Positions 1 to 11,314 of a stretch of 64,000 bases of DNA are shown one piece after another. The position numbers and the translations under genes are program-made. How positions within the stretch are numbered: the stretch's first letter is position 1; every line of letters starts with the position of its first letter. Below the pieces are notes generated by a model. That model worked only from the letters and a program-made list of their open reading frames with translations. It was not told the DNA's origin and did no database searches. Source of the stretch: Glandiceps talaboti (Eukaryota > Hemichordata > Enteropneusta > Spengelidae); contig NC_135549.1 of NCBI RefSeq assembly GCF_964340395.1, forward strand, positions 29,854,832-29,918,831, read 5' to 3'.

Positions 1-183
1 GAGCAAACGCGCACTCTGATTGGATGATAAAGTTAAGGCTGACATATAAACAACCGCGTTGCAGTTATCAGAGAGGTGCATGATACTACGCTCAACAGTA
101 TAACGCGGAAGTGATTTTATTTTAAAATGAAACAGCATTTTTAGACGTTCAAAAATGAATTCATAGTCGCAGGTGACGTATAA

Positions 184-329
184 GTATGTTATTTACCAAA
201 TACTGTTCCACATCTGGCTGCTCGAGGTAATTTTTCTTGTATAACGGCTCGCCTCCGGCTCTCCGTTATACCAGAAAAAATTACCTCTCGCAGCAAGATA
301 TGGAACGGTATTTGGCAAATAACATATAC
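184..329. mobile_element. Palindromic (foldback/MITE-like) element
   Basis: The sequence reads as an imperfect palindrome about 146 bp long. The left arm from 184 (GTATGTTATTTACCAAATAC) matches the reverse complement of the right arm ending at 329, and the fold closes on a GC-rich tip around 245-266. The tip contains GAGCCGGAGGCGAG on the minus strand, nearly the same as the tip of the palindrome at 3671-3812. There is no coding capacity; open frames here are by-products of the symmetry. A (CATA)n tract begins at its right edge. Assignment as a non-autonomous mobile element is inference; the palindrome itself is directly visible. Confidence 0.6.
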
Positions 330-475
330 ATACATACATACATACATACATACATACATACATACATACATACATACGTACGTACGTACGTACGTACTTA
401 CGCGCGTGCGTGCGTGCGTGCGCGCGCGCGTCCGTCCGTATGCAGGTATGTATGTCATACATACATACCTGCCTG
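326..475. repeat. Compound microsatellite (CATA)n-(CGTA)n-(GCGT)n
   Basis: A (CATA)n run of about 13 units turns into (CGTA)n, then GCGT/CG-rich repeats. It ends in a small inverted repeat at 442-472 (GCAGGTATGTATG pairing with CATACATACCTGC). It abuts the palindromic element to the left. Open frames in it are repeat artefacts. Confidence 0.95.
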
Positions 476-479
476 TCGT

Positions 480-975
480 GCCATACATGCATGCACACGG
501 ATAGAAGATCATATAGAATGACATATTTCAATAAATAAAACGTGAATGGAACAGTCGGAGAGAACAAAAAACTATAGACAGAGATATATCTAGATCTTGG
601 AACTTCTATTTTCAAATCAGTTCATCTGTATAGTACTGATTGATATCAAATATAAACTGTTATGTTATCAATGCGGTGACATTTAACGCCTACAGATTGA
701 TGGTGCACTGATATTTTGTTAGACAGGTTTCTCATAATTTAGACATATAGATGGAAACTGTGCACCGTATATCCCTTGACAATTTCAATACATTGTTACG
801 ACGACGATACAAGAATGCCGCCCACACAGAAATCGTAATGTGATGAGTTTCCCCAATTCAACTATACTCTAACAAGATCTTACTCCAGACATTAACAGTC
901 ATCGCACAAGTTTCTGTATTGACAAAGCTAGGAATATCTAAATATTAGGTTATATAAATATATTTATGTATGCAT
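480..975. other. Non-coding stretch, nothing recognised
   Basis: AT-rich unique sequence. No exon-like frame, RNA gene or repeat was recognised. Confidence 0.5.
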
Positions 976-980
976 TACAC

Positions 981-982
<2 letters not shown>

Positions 983-1057
<75 letters not shown>

Positions 1058-1065
1058 TAACAGGG

Positions 1066-1096
<31 letters not shown>

Positions 1097-1210
1097 ATGG
1101 ATGGATATACAGATGGATGGATGGATGGATTGACGGACGGATGGATGGATAGTGGGATGATAGATAGATAGCTATAGATAGCTATAGATAGATAGATCTA
1201 TGGATGGATG

Positions 1211-1265
<55 letters not shown>

Positions 1266-1266
1266 T
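983..1266. repeat. Compound microsatellite (ACAG)n-(GGAT)n-(GATA)n
   Basis: About 18 units of ACAG, then (GGAT)n, then (GATA)n with a few interruptions. Successive motifs differ by one or two substitutions. Confidence 0.95.
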
Positions 1267-2700
1267 CAAATAAAGAGACTTGACAAGTAAAATCTTAGTT
1301 GCTGTTCACAGGAAAACGGAAAAGTGACACGAAAGTTTTATACTAACCAAATAATAATTAATAGTTTATGTCAATATTTGCCATTATTCATATTCTTGTG
1401 TTTCATAGCGTTTTGTTTTTGACATGAAACTGTAATTTAATCTATGTAATAATAGTACAGATATATTGCAGTCTCACCAAACAGACAACCGTAAAACTCA
1501 AAAATGTCACGGCACTGAATTCAATAACACTGACACAGCTTCCATCCACCTTTTATGGAGATGGATTGATAGTCACTGCAGGACATGATCGTATCTCACG
1601 GACAGTCAAGTGTTTGTACTTCTAAAGGAGAAAATGTGTCACAAAGAATTTGTCCACATTTGTGAGATATGTCTTCCCTACAACCACACGGCCAGTAAGG
1701 TGAAAGCATCGCTCGCTCTCTGACTTCACCCGCCAGGCGCTATACGGAGTGATGATAAATCGATTCTCGACACGTGTCTCCTTCTCGCTTATATCCATTA
1801 GCAAAGTGATATACAGTGTGTATCTAGCACCACGGAATCACAACGTAAATACCCAACTTTCCATCACTATATCTCATAACAGGCTTAGATTTATATACAT
1901 GGAAAAGATACAAGCCCAATATTTATCAATACAGTTATAGCTATCGTATCACCGTAGCTGGAAGGGGGTATACTTTTTAAACTAAGACAAATGCTTTCGG
2001 CCTGAAGTTAGAACAAATTGTACTCAAACCAACAATCTGTTACGCCGTAATATGATATTATAAATTTCCTGACATGGTATTAATAGTAGTCATAAATAAC
2101 GGTGGTACGACAGAGCGTGGAGTGTGTAATATTAGCACGAAAGTGCATGCAGACATTACAGTAAGGAGGTCAGTTCAATGAAATAACAGATCTTAATACA
2201 TGTACCCAAGCAAACATTTATTGATGTAGGTGGCATTAAATATTCATTCACGATCATGCAAAGAAATTATCGGAAAAATGAAAAAGTACTAAAAATGTAG
2301 CCTCTGATTTCTCTTTTTAACATTCTACTTTATGTCTAGATAGAAAAGCATTAATAAAAAAATGAAGTGGTCGTTGTTGTTGTCATGCCGATAAGAATTT
2401 CTATATGCGCTCTCTTTAAAATTTTTTACAGAGTTGCTGTCATTATTGAAATTGGTTATCGTGTATAACACGACCATAGAAGAGATACGGTTTATGTCGT
2501 AGAATACAAGTGATAAATGTGCCCATTTCCGTTTGATATCGTAATTTATAAAATATAAAGTATTTCTCAATGAATTGTTACGAGTCCTAGAATGACTTTG
2601 AATAGATTAGCTAAGATTGCATTGGATTACCTTAGATTACATTAGATTAGTTTTATTTCAGTAAATCAAAAATATCGACAGAACAGATATACTATATATA
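1267..2700. other. Non-coding stretch, nothing recognised
   Basis: Unique AT-rich sequence. Short open frames are at chance level; no splice-bounded or homologous coding segment was seen. Confidence 0.5.
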
Positions 2701-2701
2701 G

Positions 2702-2721
2702 ACGAACGAACGAACGGACGA

Positions 2722-2762
<41 letters not shown>
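2702..2762. repeat. (GAAC)n-(ACAG)n microsatellite
   Basis: Short GAAC/GGAC repeats followed by about ten ACAG units. Confidence 0.9.
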
Positions 2763-3670
2763 AATGCCATTGCATTGTTTTCGTTTTATGATTGGTCCAA
2801 AAAATTGTTTCTGGTCAGCGCGTGCATCATTTAATACCTCTGCGTCGGTATTTTGTGTGTGTGTTTGTCCAGCCCATGCAGTCGAGTCTGCAGATCCGTG
2901 GGGAAACACAAAACTAACCCTCCCTACTTCAGTGAAGACAACTGCAGTGCCAATCATGAACAAGCAAATGACATCTGGCCCACATGCACACTTGCTCTAA
3001 AGTACTAAATAAAAAGAGCAGTAACTGTCATAGACTGTGACAGGTTTGTTGAGAATTTTAAGAAATCGCGTCGTCGCACCATTAACATTTTAGACAAACT
3101 GTCTTGACCAGAAACAATTTTTTTTTGGCCTTGGGTGGTTGCGTGTCTTGCAGACTTTGCTTTTCTTTGGACTGCTTTGTTAACATTTGTTTTGTTATAC
3201 GACCAGAAACATAATTTCCATATAGCGGTATATATACTTGTACCTGCCGAAGTACAATATCATGATATTAATGAAGGTTGACAATGGACCTTGTTACTGA
3301 GTAGCATCATTTTTCAGCTAAAAGTAAGTCCGTAAAAGGGTTTGTCACTTAGTAACGAAATACATTCTCAATCAAAACCATTTAACCTTTTGGAAGATCT
3401 GAATAAAAACCAAAACATCAAAAACCATTACATATCGTTGCCGTTAACAATGGTTTTGAAGTACTTCCTCTGTGTGAACACAAAATCTTGCCACTCTCAG
3501 CAGACTGCACATTCTACATTTTCACGATAACGCAACGTAAGGTAGGGCAGAACAGAATGATATGAACAGTTTTCACTGTCACTCAGAAACTAGTAAAATA
3601 CAACGTGACATGATCAAAGCTAATCACAGAAGGGGGTACGAAAGCGATGTGTTATAATATGGGCTAATTA

Positions 3671-3812
3671 AGCAATAACCCCCGCCGAAGGCGGGGATAC
3701 ACAAGATTTTGGTACAATTCGCGACATATAGCACGAGCCGAATGGCGAGTGCTATATGGAGCGAATTGTACCAAATTCGAGTGTATACCCGCCTTCGGAG
3801 GGGGTTATTGCT
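3671..3812. mobile_element. Palindromic (foldback/MITE-like) element
   Basis: A near-complete 142-bp palindrome. AGCAATAACCCCCGCCGAAG at the left end matches the reverse complement of the right end (…GGGGTTATTGCT). The inner arms GGTACAATTCGC also pair, and the tip is GAGCCGAATGGCGAG. It is flanked by ATTA on both sides (3667-3670 and 3813-3816), a possible short target duplication. The arms contain a nested mini-palindrome (CCCGCCGAAGGCGGG). Mobility is inferred. Confidence 0.65.
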
Positions 3813-4250
3813 ATTATATTATATCAAAATATGTGTCTATATCTTCTAAATGTGATTCTGTGGTTATTTATATGCCTGAAAAAGGCGAATTCGCACGTAC
3901 AGAAAAAGATCGTCGGTAATAGATCGTCGGGAACGAGCATATTTTGATGAGTCACGTTCATGTCGCCCATACACACACACTGCATGAACACAAACCATAC
4001 ACTGCATTGCCTTGCATTGATAAATTACTTTATTTACATCATATAATGCATAACGAAAACGCGTTGAAACTAGCAACAAAGAAAACGGGGCAAGAGGTCA
4101 AAGAAAGTAACAATCTTGTTTGGATATTTACATATGAACAATACAATCTTGTACACTGCTAAAAATAGATGTCTCGGCGTTGAATCAGTTGAATCGGAGA
4201 AAGCTCGAGACAGTAAATCAGAGACGCGACGTTACACAGTCTACTTTAAT

Positions 4251-4494
4251 TTAATGGTTAACAAATTGAACATTGACCGAACCTGAAAATGTACAGTTTT
4301 GAAATAATCCTGACGCACTTGACTGATGGTTAAAAGTTAAATTCATGGTGTTGCTTGATTCAACGAGAGCAGGACGCTGAGACGGCTCGTTGCATGGGAG
4401 AACTTGTACCTTATCAGCCATGGCCAGTGATGTTGAAGCCACTGATCGATCGTTGCTTTCGATCGCAAGGTCATCAGTGGAATGATTTGGACTA
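4251..4494 (-). CDS. Possible terminal coding exon, unrecognised
   Basis: On the minus strand an open frame of about 80 codons runs from a candidate acceptor (…GGGTTACAG, exon start about 4494) to a TGA stop formed by 4251-4253. The peptide is compositionally varied and Ser/Asn-rich. It ends in a stretch with two N-glycosylation sequons (NLT and NCT) about 20 residues apart. I do not recognise the family and found no upstream partner exon. It could be a real 3' exon, a relic or a chance frame; frames of this length are expected by chance several times in a window this AT-rich. Confidence 0.25.
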
Positions 4495-4605
4495 CTGTAA
4501 CCCAAACTATACCTGACACACCTTTACTCTGAGGAAGTGTTAACTTATTGGTATAAGAACAAACACATTCAGCTTGTATGTACTATTCATATGCTAGTTT
4601 AGGGG

Positions 4606-4639
4606 CCCATTTTACCACTGCCAGCTGTGGTAAAATGGG
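4606..4639. repeat. Perfect 13-bp hairpin
   Basis: CCCATTTTACCAC, an 8-nt loop, then its exact reverse complement. A third partial copy (ATTTTACCACA) follows at once. Possibly part of a small mobile-element end; no function assigned. Confidence 0.7.
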
Positions 4640-4853
4640 ATTTTACCACAGTTATTATCCAATCAGAATGGCGCATAGTAGCATGATATAATATAATATA
4701 TATTACATTATACCAGTATATTGATGGTGGAAATCGAGGGATCTGATTGGTCTAGACATCGAACTAGCGCGTCTAAAACAAGTGATAATGCACTGCTGGT
4801 ACGATAATGCACTGTTGGCACGCGTCCAAATTTTGTTCGTCTACGAGCGTTGA

Positions 4854-5075
4854 GTTGTAGTCCGCCGTGATACTGATAGTGAACTCTTCGAATTGTCAGA
4901 GGAGGATTTTCTCTCAATGAGACAATATTTTATGAGAAATTATGAAGGAAATTTCGAAAGCAACCCAGTCATCGCGTATTTGTTCAAATCATCGCCTACT
5001 ACATGTACTAAGGTCAAGGTGCTACACTGCAAGGCATGCACGAGATCGGTCCCAGCCTCGGCGCGGCGCGGCTAG
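4854..5075 (+). CDS. Possible coding fragment, unrecognised
   Basis: An open frame of 73 codons plus stop follows a TGA at 4851-4853. The first 45 residues are rich in acidic and aromatic residues (for example DTDSELFELSEEDF) and look more protein-like than most chance frames here. The last 25 are basic and Cys-containing. There is no good initiator; an in-frame ATG lies at 4917-4919. The upstream 4660-4850 sequence has CCAATCAG/CTGATTGG inverted motifs and a duplicated GATAATGCACTG, suggesting a repeated element. It may be an exon or a transposon-gene relic; no family is claimed. Confidence 0.25.
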   Translation, partial: VVVRRDTDSELFELSEEDFLSMRQYFMRNYEGNFESNPVIAYLFKSSPTTCTKVKVLHCKACTRSVPASARRG

Positions 5076-5259
5076 CTGGAGTGGAAACATTGGTGAGCTG
5101 TCCTGTCCTGTCATAAAAATGAAGCAAGTGAAAGAGGTTACACTGGCCGACTTACCATTAATCTAAATAGAAATTTGTCTGGGATCCTGTCCTAAATCTG
5201 CTGAGGTAACTTCCAGTAATATAAATACATTGTAAATATCAACCTGTCTATCACTTCAC

Positions 5260-5322
5260 CGAGTCACGAATTCGGCCGGGAGCGATCGAAGCGAGTCACG
5301 AATTCGGGCGGGAGCGATCGAA
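5260..5322. repeat. 32-bp tandem duplication
   Basis: Two adjacent copies of a 32-bp GC-richer unit (CGAGTCACGAATTCGG…GAGCGATCGAA), with a one-base difference and a final truncated base. Confidence 0.85.
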
Positions 5323-5389
5323 TAAACTACTTCAAGTTTATACCTTGAGTCAAACAGGTTGTTTATTCATCACTGTGCACTTTTAATGA

Positions 5390-5775
5390 GCCGATCAATG
5401 TACAGATTATCCCTAGAAACGACGAGCAGATAAAATAAATCCAGTCGCTGCACGACGTTCACGTTTTGGTTTTCCGTTCTGGTTGTTTGACACTCTTTTG
5501 TGCTATCATATTTGTGTTTGTTTAGTATTGTTCATATGTAATATTTTGTATACAAATGTCATTAAGTGTGACTTTTGTGTATTCGATTATTTATTTTATC
5601 ATTGATATGTACACCTTGTATTTAGTTACTTTTCTTGTTTGTCAGTGCCATAGACTAGATTAGTTTCAAGTGAACTATTTCCATGGTCCTCACCAGAACA
5701 TTTTCTTATTGATTGTATTTTCATTTTGTATTGTTATATATGTTTCTGGTGGAAATAAATTCAGTTCAATTTGAA
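5390..5775 (+). mobile_element. Possible 3' end of a LINE-type retroelement
   Basis: A T-rich stretch ending in GGAAATAAATTCAGTTCAAT. An untranslated-looking region that ends in AATAAATTCA-type short repeats is typical of CR1/L2-group 3' ends. No reverse transcriptase frame precedes it, so the call rests only on tail style and could be wrong. Confidence 0.2.
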
Positions 5776-7640
5776 TGTCAAATTCTTGCAGACACAGTCC
5801 ACATACAATGCATATAAATCCATCCGTAGGTTGGGGGTGCTATGTCTTCCACGTAGCCTTGTTTTGTTACATAAGCTTATATCAATGACTACAATATCAT
5901 TTGAACAAAAATATCAAGGCCGTAACGCAAACATGACTTCAACATTGCTCCATTGGCGTCTTCATTCTTTTACGTCAAAACTTTTTTAAGGTTCACTCCA
6001 CGTTCGATACAAATAGAAAATTCCATTATCATCCGTAGAAATGTATCGATTTGCCTAAAACCACTTATACCCTGGACATTAAAGAGTTTTTTTCAGTCGC
6101 TGATCCAGGATCACTAATGGAACCCCGGATATTTAGTAGCCCTTGGCAGACATCCATGTGTAAGAAGAATGTGGTAGTGTTGTTACACAGTAACTTTCAA
6201 CCCGGGCAGAATAAAATTGTGTCGCAAAACAAATATAAGCACTATGTTTTAATACACAGTTGTTGACTCTTACACAAGGTTTGGGTCTGTCACTCCACAG
6301 TCCCGTGGGCAGCGACTGGAGAAAACGAGCTGTACCGAGTTCTCGGGCTACCGTAATGTTATCTTCATTTTATGCAAGTTCGAACGATGGGTAGCAGGAG
6401 CGGTTTTGAAATACAGTTTAGCGGCGTGTTCTTGCGTGATGCTAGAAATATCAACATCTCCTGTACCCTAGGGTTGTAAATTAAAAAGTTTGCTTAATTC
6501 GTTTTGCATGTCTCTTCAAATAGGACCGTTCCTTGGGAGATTTCGGGAGCTATGTAATCTCGCCTGCAGCGATGTGAACGGTTTCTATCCTCGACGCTAA
6601 TCCGCCCAGATCTATTAGCAAATTAATTGGTTTGCTTTGAGTTGAAACCACAGCGATAGGTCCCTCCTCAGAGATGTCAACGGAATAGAAATATGGGGCG
6701 ATGCAGCAGTGAGAGTCTTTCAACGATGTGATATACGTTCAATATGGTCTAGACCACGGTGTCTATTTCTTGCACGTAGATATTTTCGATTTCTCCCAAG
6801 ACATACATTATAAATCTTTACGCGGTCTATTTTCATCGATGGCTGACAAGAATATAAATGAGTTTTAAATCAATCGGTTATTAAAGTTGTCAACGTCCAA
6901 CTGATTATGAAAGACGATATGTCTGATATATACAATGATACCTTTTTTTCCTGACATTATCTTACCATCAATACATTCATCGTCAAATCTTCTAAGTATT
7001 TTATCAGTTTGGTTTGCTTAATACAATCCCATAGCTATTAATTAATAGGACAATTAATGGAATCTTCTGGAAATAAGTTGTCATTTTATATAATTGTGTA
7101 GACACGTATATATAGTAATAGATTTAGTGTATTCTGATTCGACATGCGTAATTTTTTCGGAGATGGGGTTATGATGAAAGTGTGTAAAGTATGATGCAAA
7201 ATAAATAGGTGGAAGGAAACATAATTATATTGCAATTACTGGCTTGAATGACAAAACTTTGTCAGGTTCTATCTATTTGAGAGTACATCTATCATCCCCG
7301 TTCCTCTTGCTAATGGCAGCAATCGTGATTAATAGCCCTAAAAATGACTTTTAAAAGTGGATTTCTGAAACTTAGTTGCAATGATCGAAACCTTATGCGT
7401 GCATGTTTGTACACCATTGAGGTTGGCCCTTTACACTACTCTACCATGATTTCCAGTTTATGATTTTTGGAGTTTGACAGACAGCTCTATAGATGACTGA
7501 CTTTACAAATGCATTTGTTACTGTTTGTTACGAAGACGACGATAACATCAAAGCTTTCCCCTAGGTTAGGCGCTGTACGTTAATGAGTTTGTGTCTCCAA
7601 TTTTCTAGACATATTTGACAAAGTCTTTAAGGGGTTGTTT
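5776..7640. other. Non-coding stretch, nothing recognised
   Basis: Unique sequence, slightly more GC-rich around 6290-6620. No recognisable exon, RNA or repeat. Confidence 0.5.
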
Positions 7641-7645
7641 GTCAA

Positions 7646-7662
7646 ATGTCTGTCTGGCTGGC

Positions 7663-7704
<42 letters not shown>

Positions 7705-7727
7705 GCTGTCTGGCCGTCAAAAGTTTT

Positions 7728-7774
<47 letters not shown>

Positions 7775-7800
7775 AAAGTTTCGAATTCGAATGTGAATAA

Positions 7801-7864
<64 letters not shown>
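7646..7864. repeat. (CTGT)n - shared motif - (CT)n
   Basis: Two (CTGT)n blocks are separated by a short unique piece. They are followed by a 33-bp single-copy motif at 7771-7803 (starting CTGTAAAGTTTCGAA, ending GTGAATAAGTT) and then about 30 CT units. The same motif precedes the (CT)n tract at 21499-21622. Confidence 0.9.
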
Positions 7865-7867
<3 letters not shown>

Positions 7868-8782
7868 ATATGATTATGAATTGAAAGCATCCCAAACATA
7901 TACAAATACACTTACCTTTTATATTCCTTTTTCGCTTTTGACCGACTGGCCGACCCATCGATGAAACGTGGAATTAAGTATGGGGGCCTTAACTTCACGT
8001 ACAAAATACACAACCGTGTAAAATAATGCATATATGATTTATCTAACAGCAAATCAGGGTTGAAGAAGCATGATAGGGGAGGCGAAATTAGCTTTGTGAG
8101 TAAAATTCTGATGGCTTTTGGTAAAATATAATGTCAAAGTGTCATGTTTATAGCAGTATACATTGCAAATTGATGGTAAAAGCGCTACCACGTAATTCAC
8201 AACACACGTGATTATTAGGTACATGGTATAACAGTCTATGTATCATAACAATGTTTGATGTGATAATGTAACCCATCCCGACATAAAGGCACCACTCCCC
8301 CAAAAAACAAACATTTTTTTAAACATAACTTAAAACACAGCTAAGATTTCGTTATCACAAGGAACGTGCCTGTCCTACAACCATTTACATTTATCTTAAT
8401 TATTATTGAGTTATTTGCATATTGTCACAATAAATCTACAATATAATGTCTACGTAAACTGTAAAGCGCAGCTGTGTTGAACGTTTCCTTCGTAGAGAGA
8501 TGTGGCTTATTTTTATACATCTGTCTGCATTATTGATCAACTCTTCGAGAAGACCGGAAGACGGCTACGTACTTCTAAACAATGGACAGTTGTCTGTCTG
8601 TGATGCTTGTCAGAGTATATGCCTTATAAACGAGTGTGCGCACAAGTACATGTCCTTGTTTTCGTGATTATCCAAAGTCAATATGTACATCTCTCTATCT
8701 GTGGTTGAAAGCAGTGGTGATTTTTTTATGCGATTTCAAGATCTAAGTCAACATTTAAAAGAATACGTATAAAAATTATATA
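7865..8782. other. Non-coding stretch, nothing recognised
   Basis: Unique AT-rich sequence with no supported gene. Confidence 0.5.
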
Positions 8783-8924
8783 ATTCGACAATAATATTTT
8801 CCTCGTCCAGCCGAGGAAACTGATGTAGTGACATAGTACCCTTGTCGTTACCAGGTAATGACAAAACTGTACCCCTATACGTCACCAGTATTTTCTGGCT
8901 GAACGAATACAATTATCGGCAAAT
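8783..8924. mobile_element. Degenerate palindromic element
   Basis: The two halves are imperfect reverse complements. ATTCGACAATAAT…CCAGCC on the left corresponds to ATTTGCCGATAAT…TCAGCC read from the right. The centre is TTGTCGTTACCAGGTAATGACAA. It is more diverged than the other foldback elements here. Confidence 0.45.
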
Positions 8925-10790
8925 ACTATATCTATACCTGTACACGTTTGACTAAGGGAAAATAATAAATATTCTGAATATTTTCGGCATATTTTGAACG
9001 ACCAGGATATAAGTTCCGTATTTTTTGCTCGAATGCGTACAACTTGTCGAGCGTTGGTATAATGACATTTCTTTCATTTAAAAACTATTCCCGCTTAAAA
9101 ATATCAAAACTCCGTTCATATGTTAGGCAACATAGATAACGAGTTTTATACCAAGAGGGAATATATTAAGGAAACATACTCAATGAGATATAGAGTAGCA
9201 GTCAATACTAAACATCAATTTCCAAGTTCCATGTTTACTTCACACACACACACATACATACACACCAATGTCATTTTTGTACGAGAATGTCTGAATAATC
9301 AAGTGGACTTCATTAAGTAAGGGTTTTATTTGATTTCAAGACGATTTAGCTCTCTGTATCTGGATAGAATTTTGGTGGATTGTGTATTTTTTTTTATCAA
9401 TCGTAAGTTTGCATTTAATGTCTAGTTAGTTATCTAATGTGTGTACTACGTTCGCATGTTTTAACCCACCTCTCTTTGTATTGTACAGCACCTTATTTGA
9501 ATATATATATATATATATTTCAAATATTTGAAATATATATAGACACTTATGGAAATCACCGACAACCAAACAAAGCAATGTAACCATTGGAACACGTGAA
9601 GCTTGTGAATATCGTGTGATCTAATTTTCCTTCCATATTACTCAGTTAACCCACAATCCGACACTAATTAATATGCATGTGTATTAATAGTATAGTTTTT
9701 CAGTCATATTTCTTATGCTACTAATTATTTGTTATGACTGGACAATATGCATTAGATCGACTCACATAGTTCATTGTAACCCACTCCGCGAATCCACGAC
9801 CAATATGTCCACACTGTCTTATAGAAAGTGATAAGTGGGTGTTTGCAACATAAGCTGACGACAGCGAAGTCGGTTTTACATAACACATTTATTTGTAAAG
9901 GTAAGGCTATTGCTTTTGCATTCTTTGTACGTTTGATTTAGTACTAGCTCATACGATTTCAATGTGTGATATGAAAGCAACAAGGAAATAAACACTTCAT
10001 CAATACGATGGAATCCGACATGACTTGTGCGCAAAACACAGCTCAGAATACAAAGTAATCAGCCTTTAGTTTTCTAGCTGTGTGAGCATTGGAATCGAGC
10101 AGTTTTTTGAAAGATATAATCTCTATGAACTCAGGGGGCAAAGTAATTACGAAATGTTTGGATGTCGAGATTAGCCTCTTGTGGTGTCTCACCTGAGCGA
10201 GCACTTGGACAAGGCGTAAGAACAACGATCAATCAGTAGTCGTTTAATTATTCACACTCGCTTTTTTATCTTTTTGTAAATTTGATGGATGGTTAGCACC
10301 TGTTTGGAAAAGGTCAAAGTAGAGACGGTTTTCTGCAAACTTGTGCCGCCACAATATTGGTAATCGATCAATGCAGGGACAGCTGGACATCGTTTTCTTC
10401 GCCGTGACGTCATATTACGATGGACAATATTTCATCGATTTTAATCTTGAGGCAGAAATGCAGGAAGTGACTTTCTTTCAGTGTTGACTGTAAACAAAAA
10501 CTGTGTCTTTGCTATTTCACTTACTTTGTATCTGTACTCTGCGTCTCTTTAATCTTGTTACTTTACAATAGAGAAGCACGGAATAACAGGTGGTATAATG
10601 GTGATGGTATCGATGATAATGCTGTGATACTGGTGGTGGCCACGTTAATATAGACAATGTAATATTAACAGAGCATTTATTCCATGAACGATATTGATCT
10701 TTGTTGTTGTTATTATTGTCGTCGTTTCATCTTCGTTGTTGTTGTAGACGGTGTTCGTATTATTTTTTGCTGTTATGGTGGTAGTGTTGG
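8925..10790. other. Non-coding stretch, nothing recognised
   Basis: Includes a small AT palindrome around 9498-9541 and a short (AC)n at 9241. No gene supported. Confidence 0.5.
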
Positions 10791-10794
10791 TGGT

Positions 10795-10931
10795 GTGAGT
10801 GTGTGTATATGTGTATATGCACGCACGCACGCACATACATACATACATACATACATACATACATACATACATACAGACACACACACACATATACACACAC
10901 ATATACACACACATACACATACATACATACA

Positions 10932-10963
<32 letters not shown>

Positions 10964-10965
10964 AT
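10795..10965. repeat. Compound (TG)/(CATA)n/(CA)n microsatellite
   Basis: GTGTGTATAT, then GCAC repeats, then (CATA)n, (ACAC/ATAC) blocks and (CATA)n again. Long open frames on both strands are repeat artefacts. Confidence 0.95.
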
Positions 10966-11221
10966 AAACATGCATATTTACATACATACATTCTATTTAT
11001 ATACGTCTACATTAAAACTGCAACTAAAACATTTTTTGTTTTTTAAAATGTTTTGTTAGGTACAATAATTTACTCGCAATATTGCACACCATGAACAGTA
11101 TTGCATTACCTGTGGATAGACATATTTTTGTTGATGTATATACGATATATTAAATCAAATTGATTTTTGGATCCACACACAACGGCGATAATGATTTCAA
11201 TCTGTTTGTGTACTACTTGTG

Positions 11222-11314
11222 GATAATCTAGACCACTGGCTAACATATACAATCATGTCTAATTATTGATAATCTAGACCACTGGCTAACATGTACAATC
11301 ATGTCTAATTATTG
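11222..11314. repeat. 46-bp tandem duplication
   Basis: Two adjacent 46-bp copies (GATAATCTAGACCACTGGCT…) differ at a single position (ACATATAC versus ACATGTAC), implying a recent local duplication. Confidence 0.9.
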
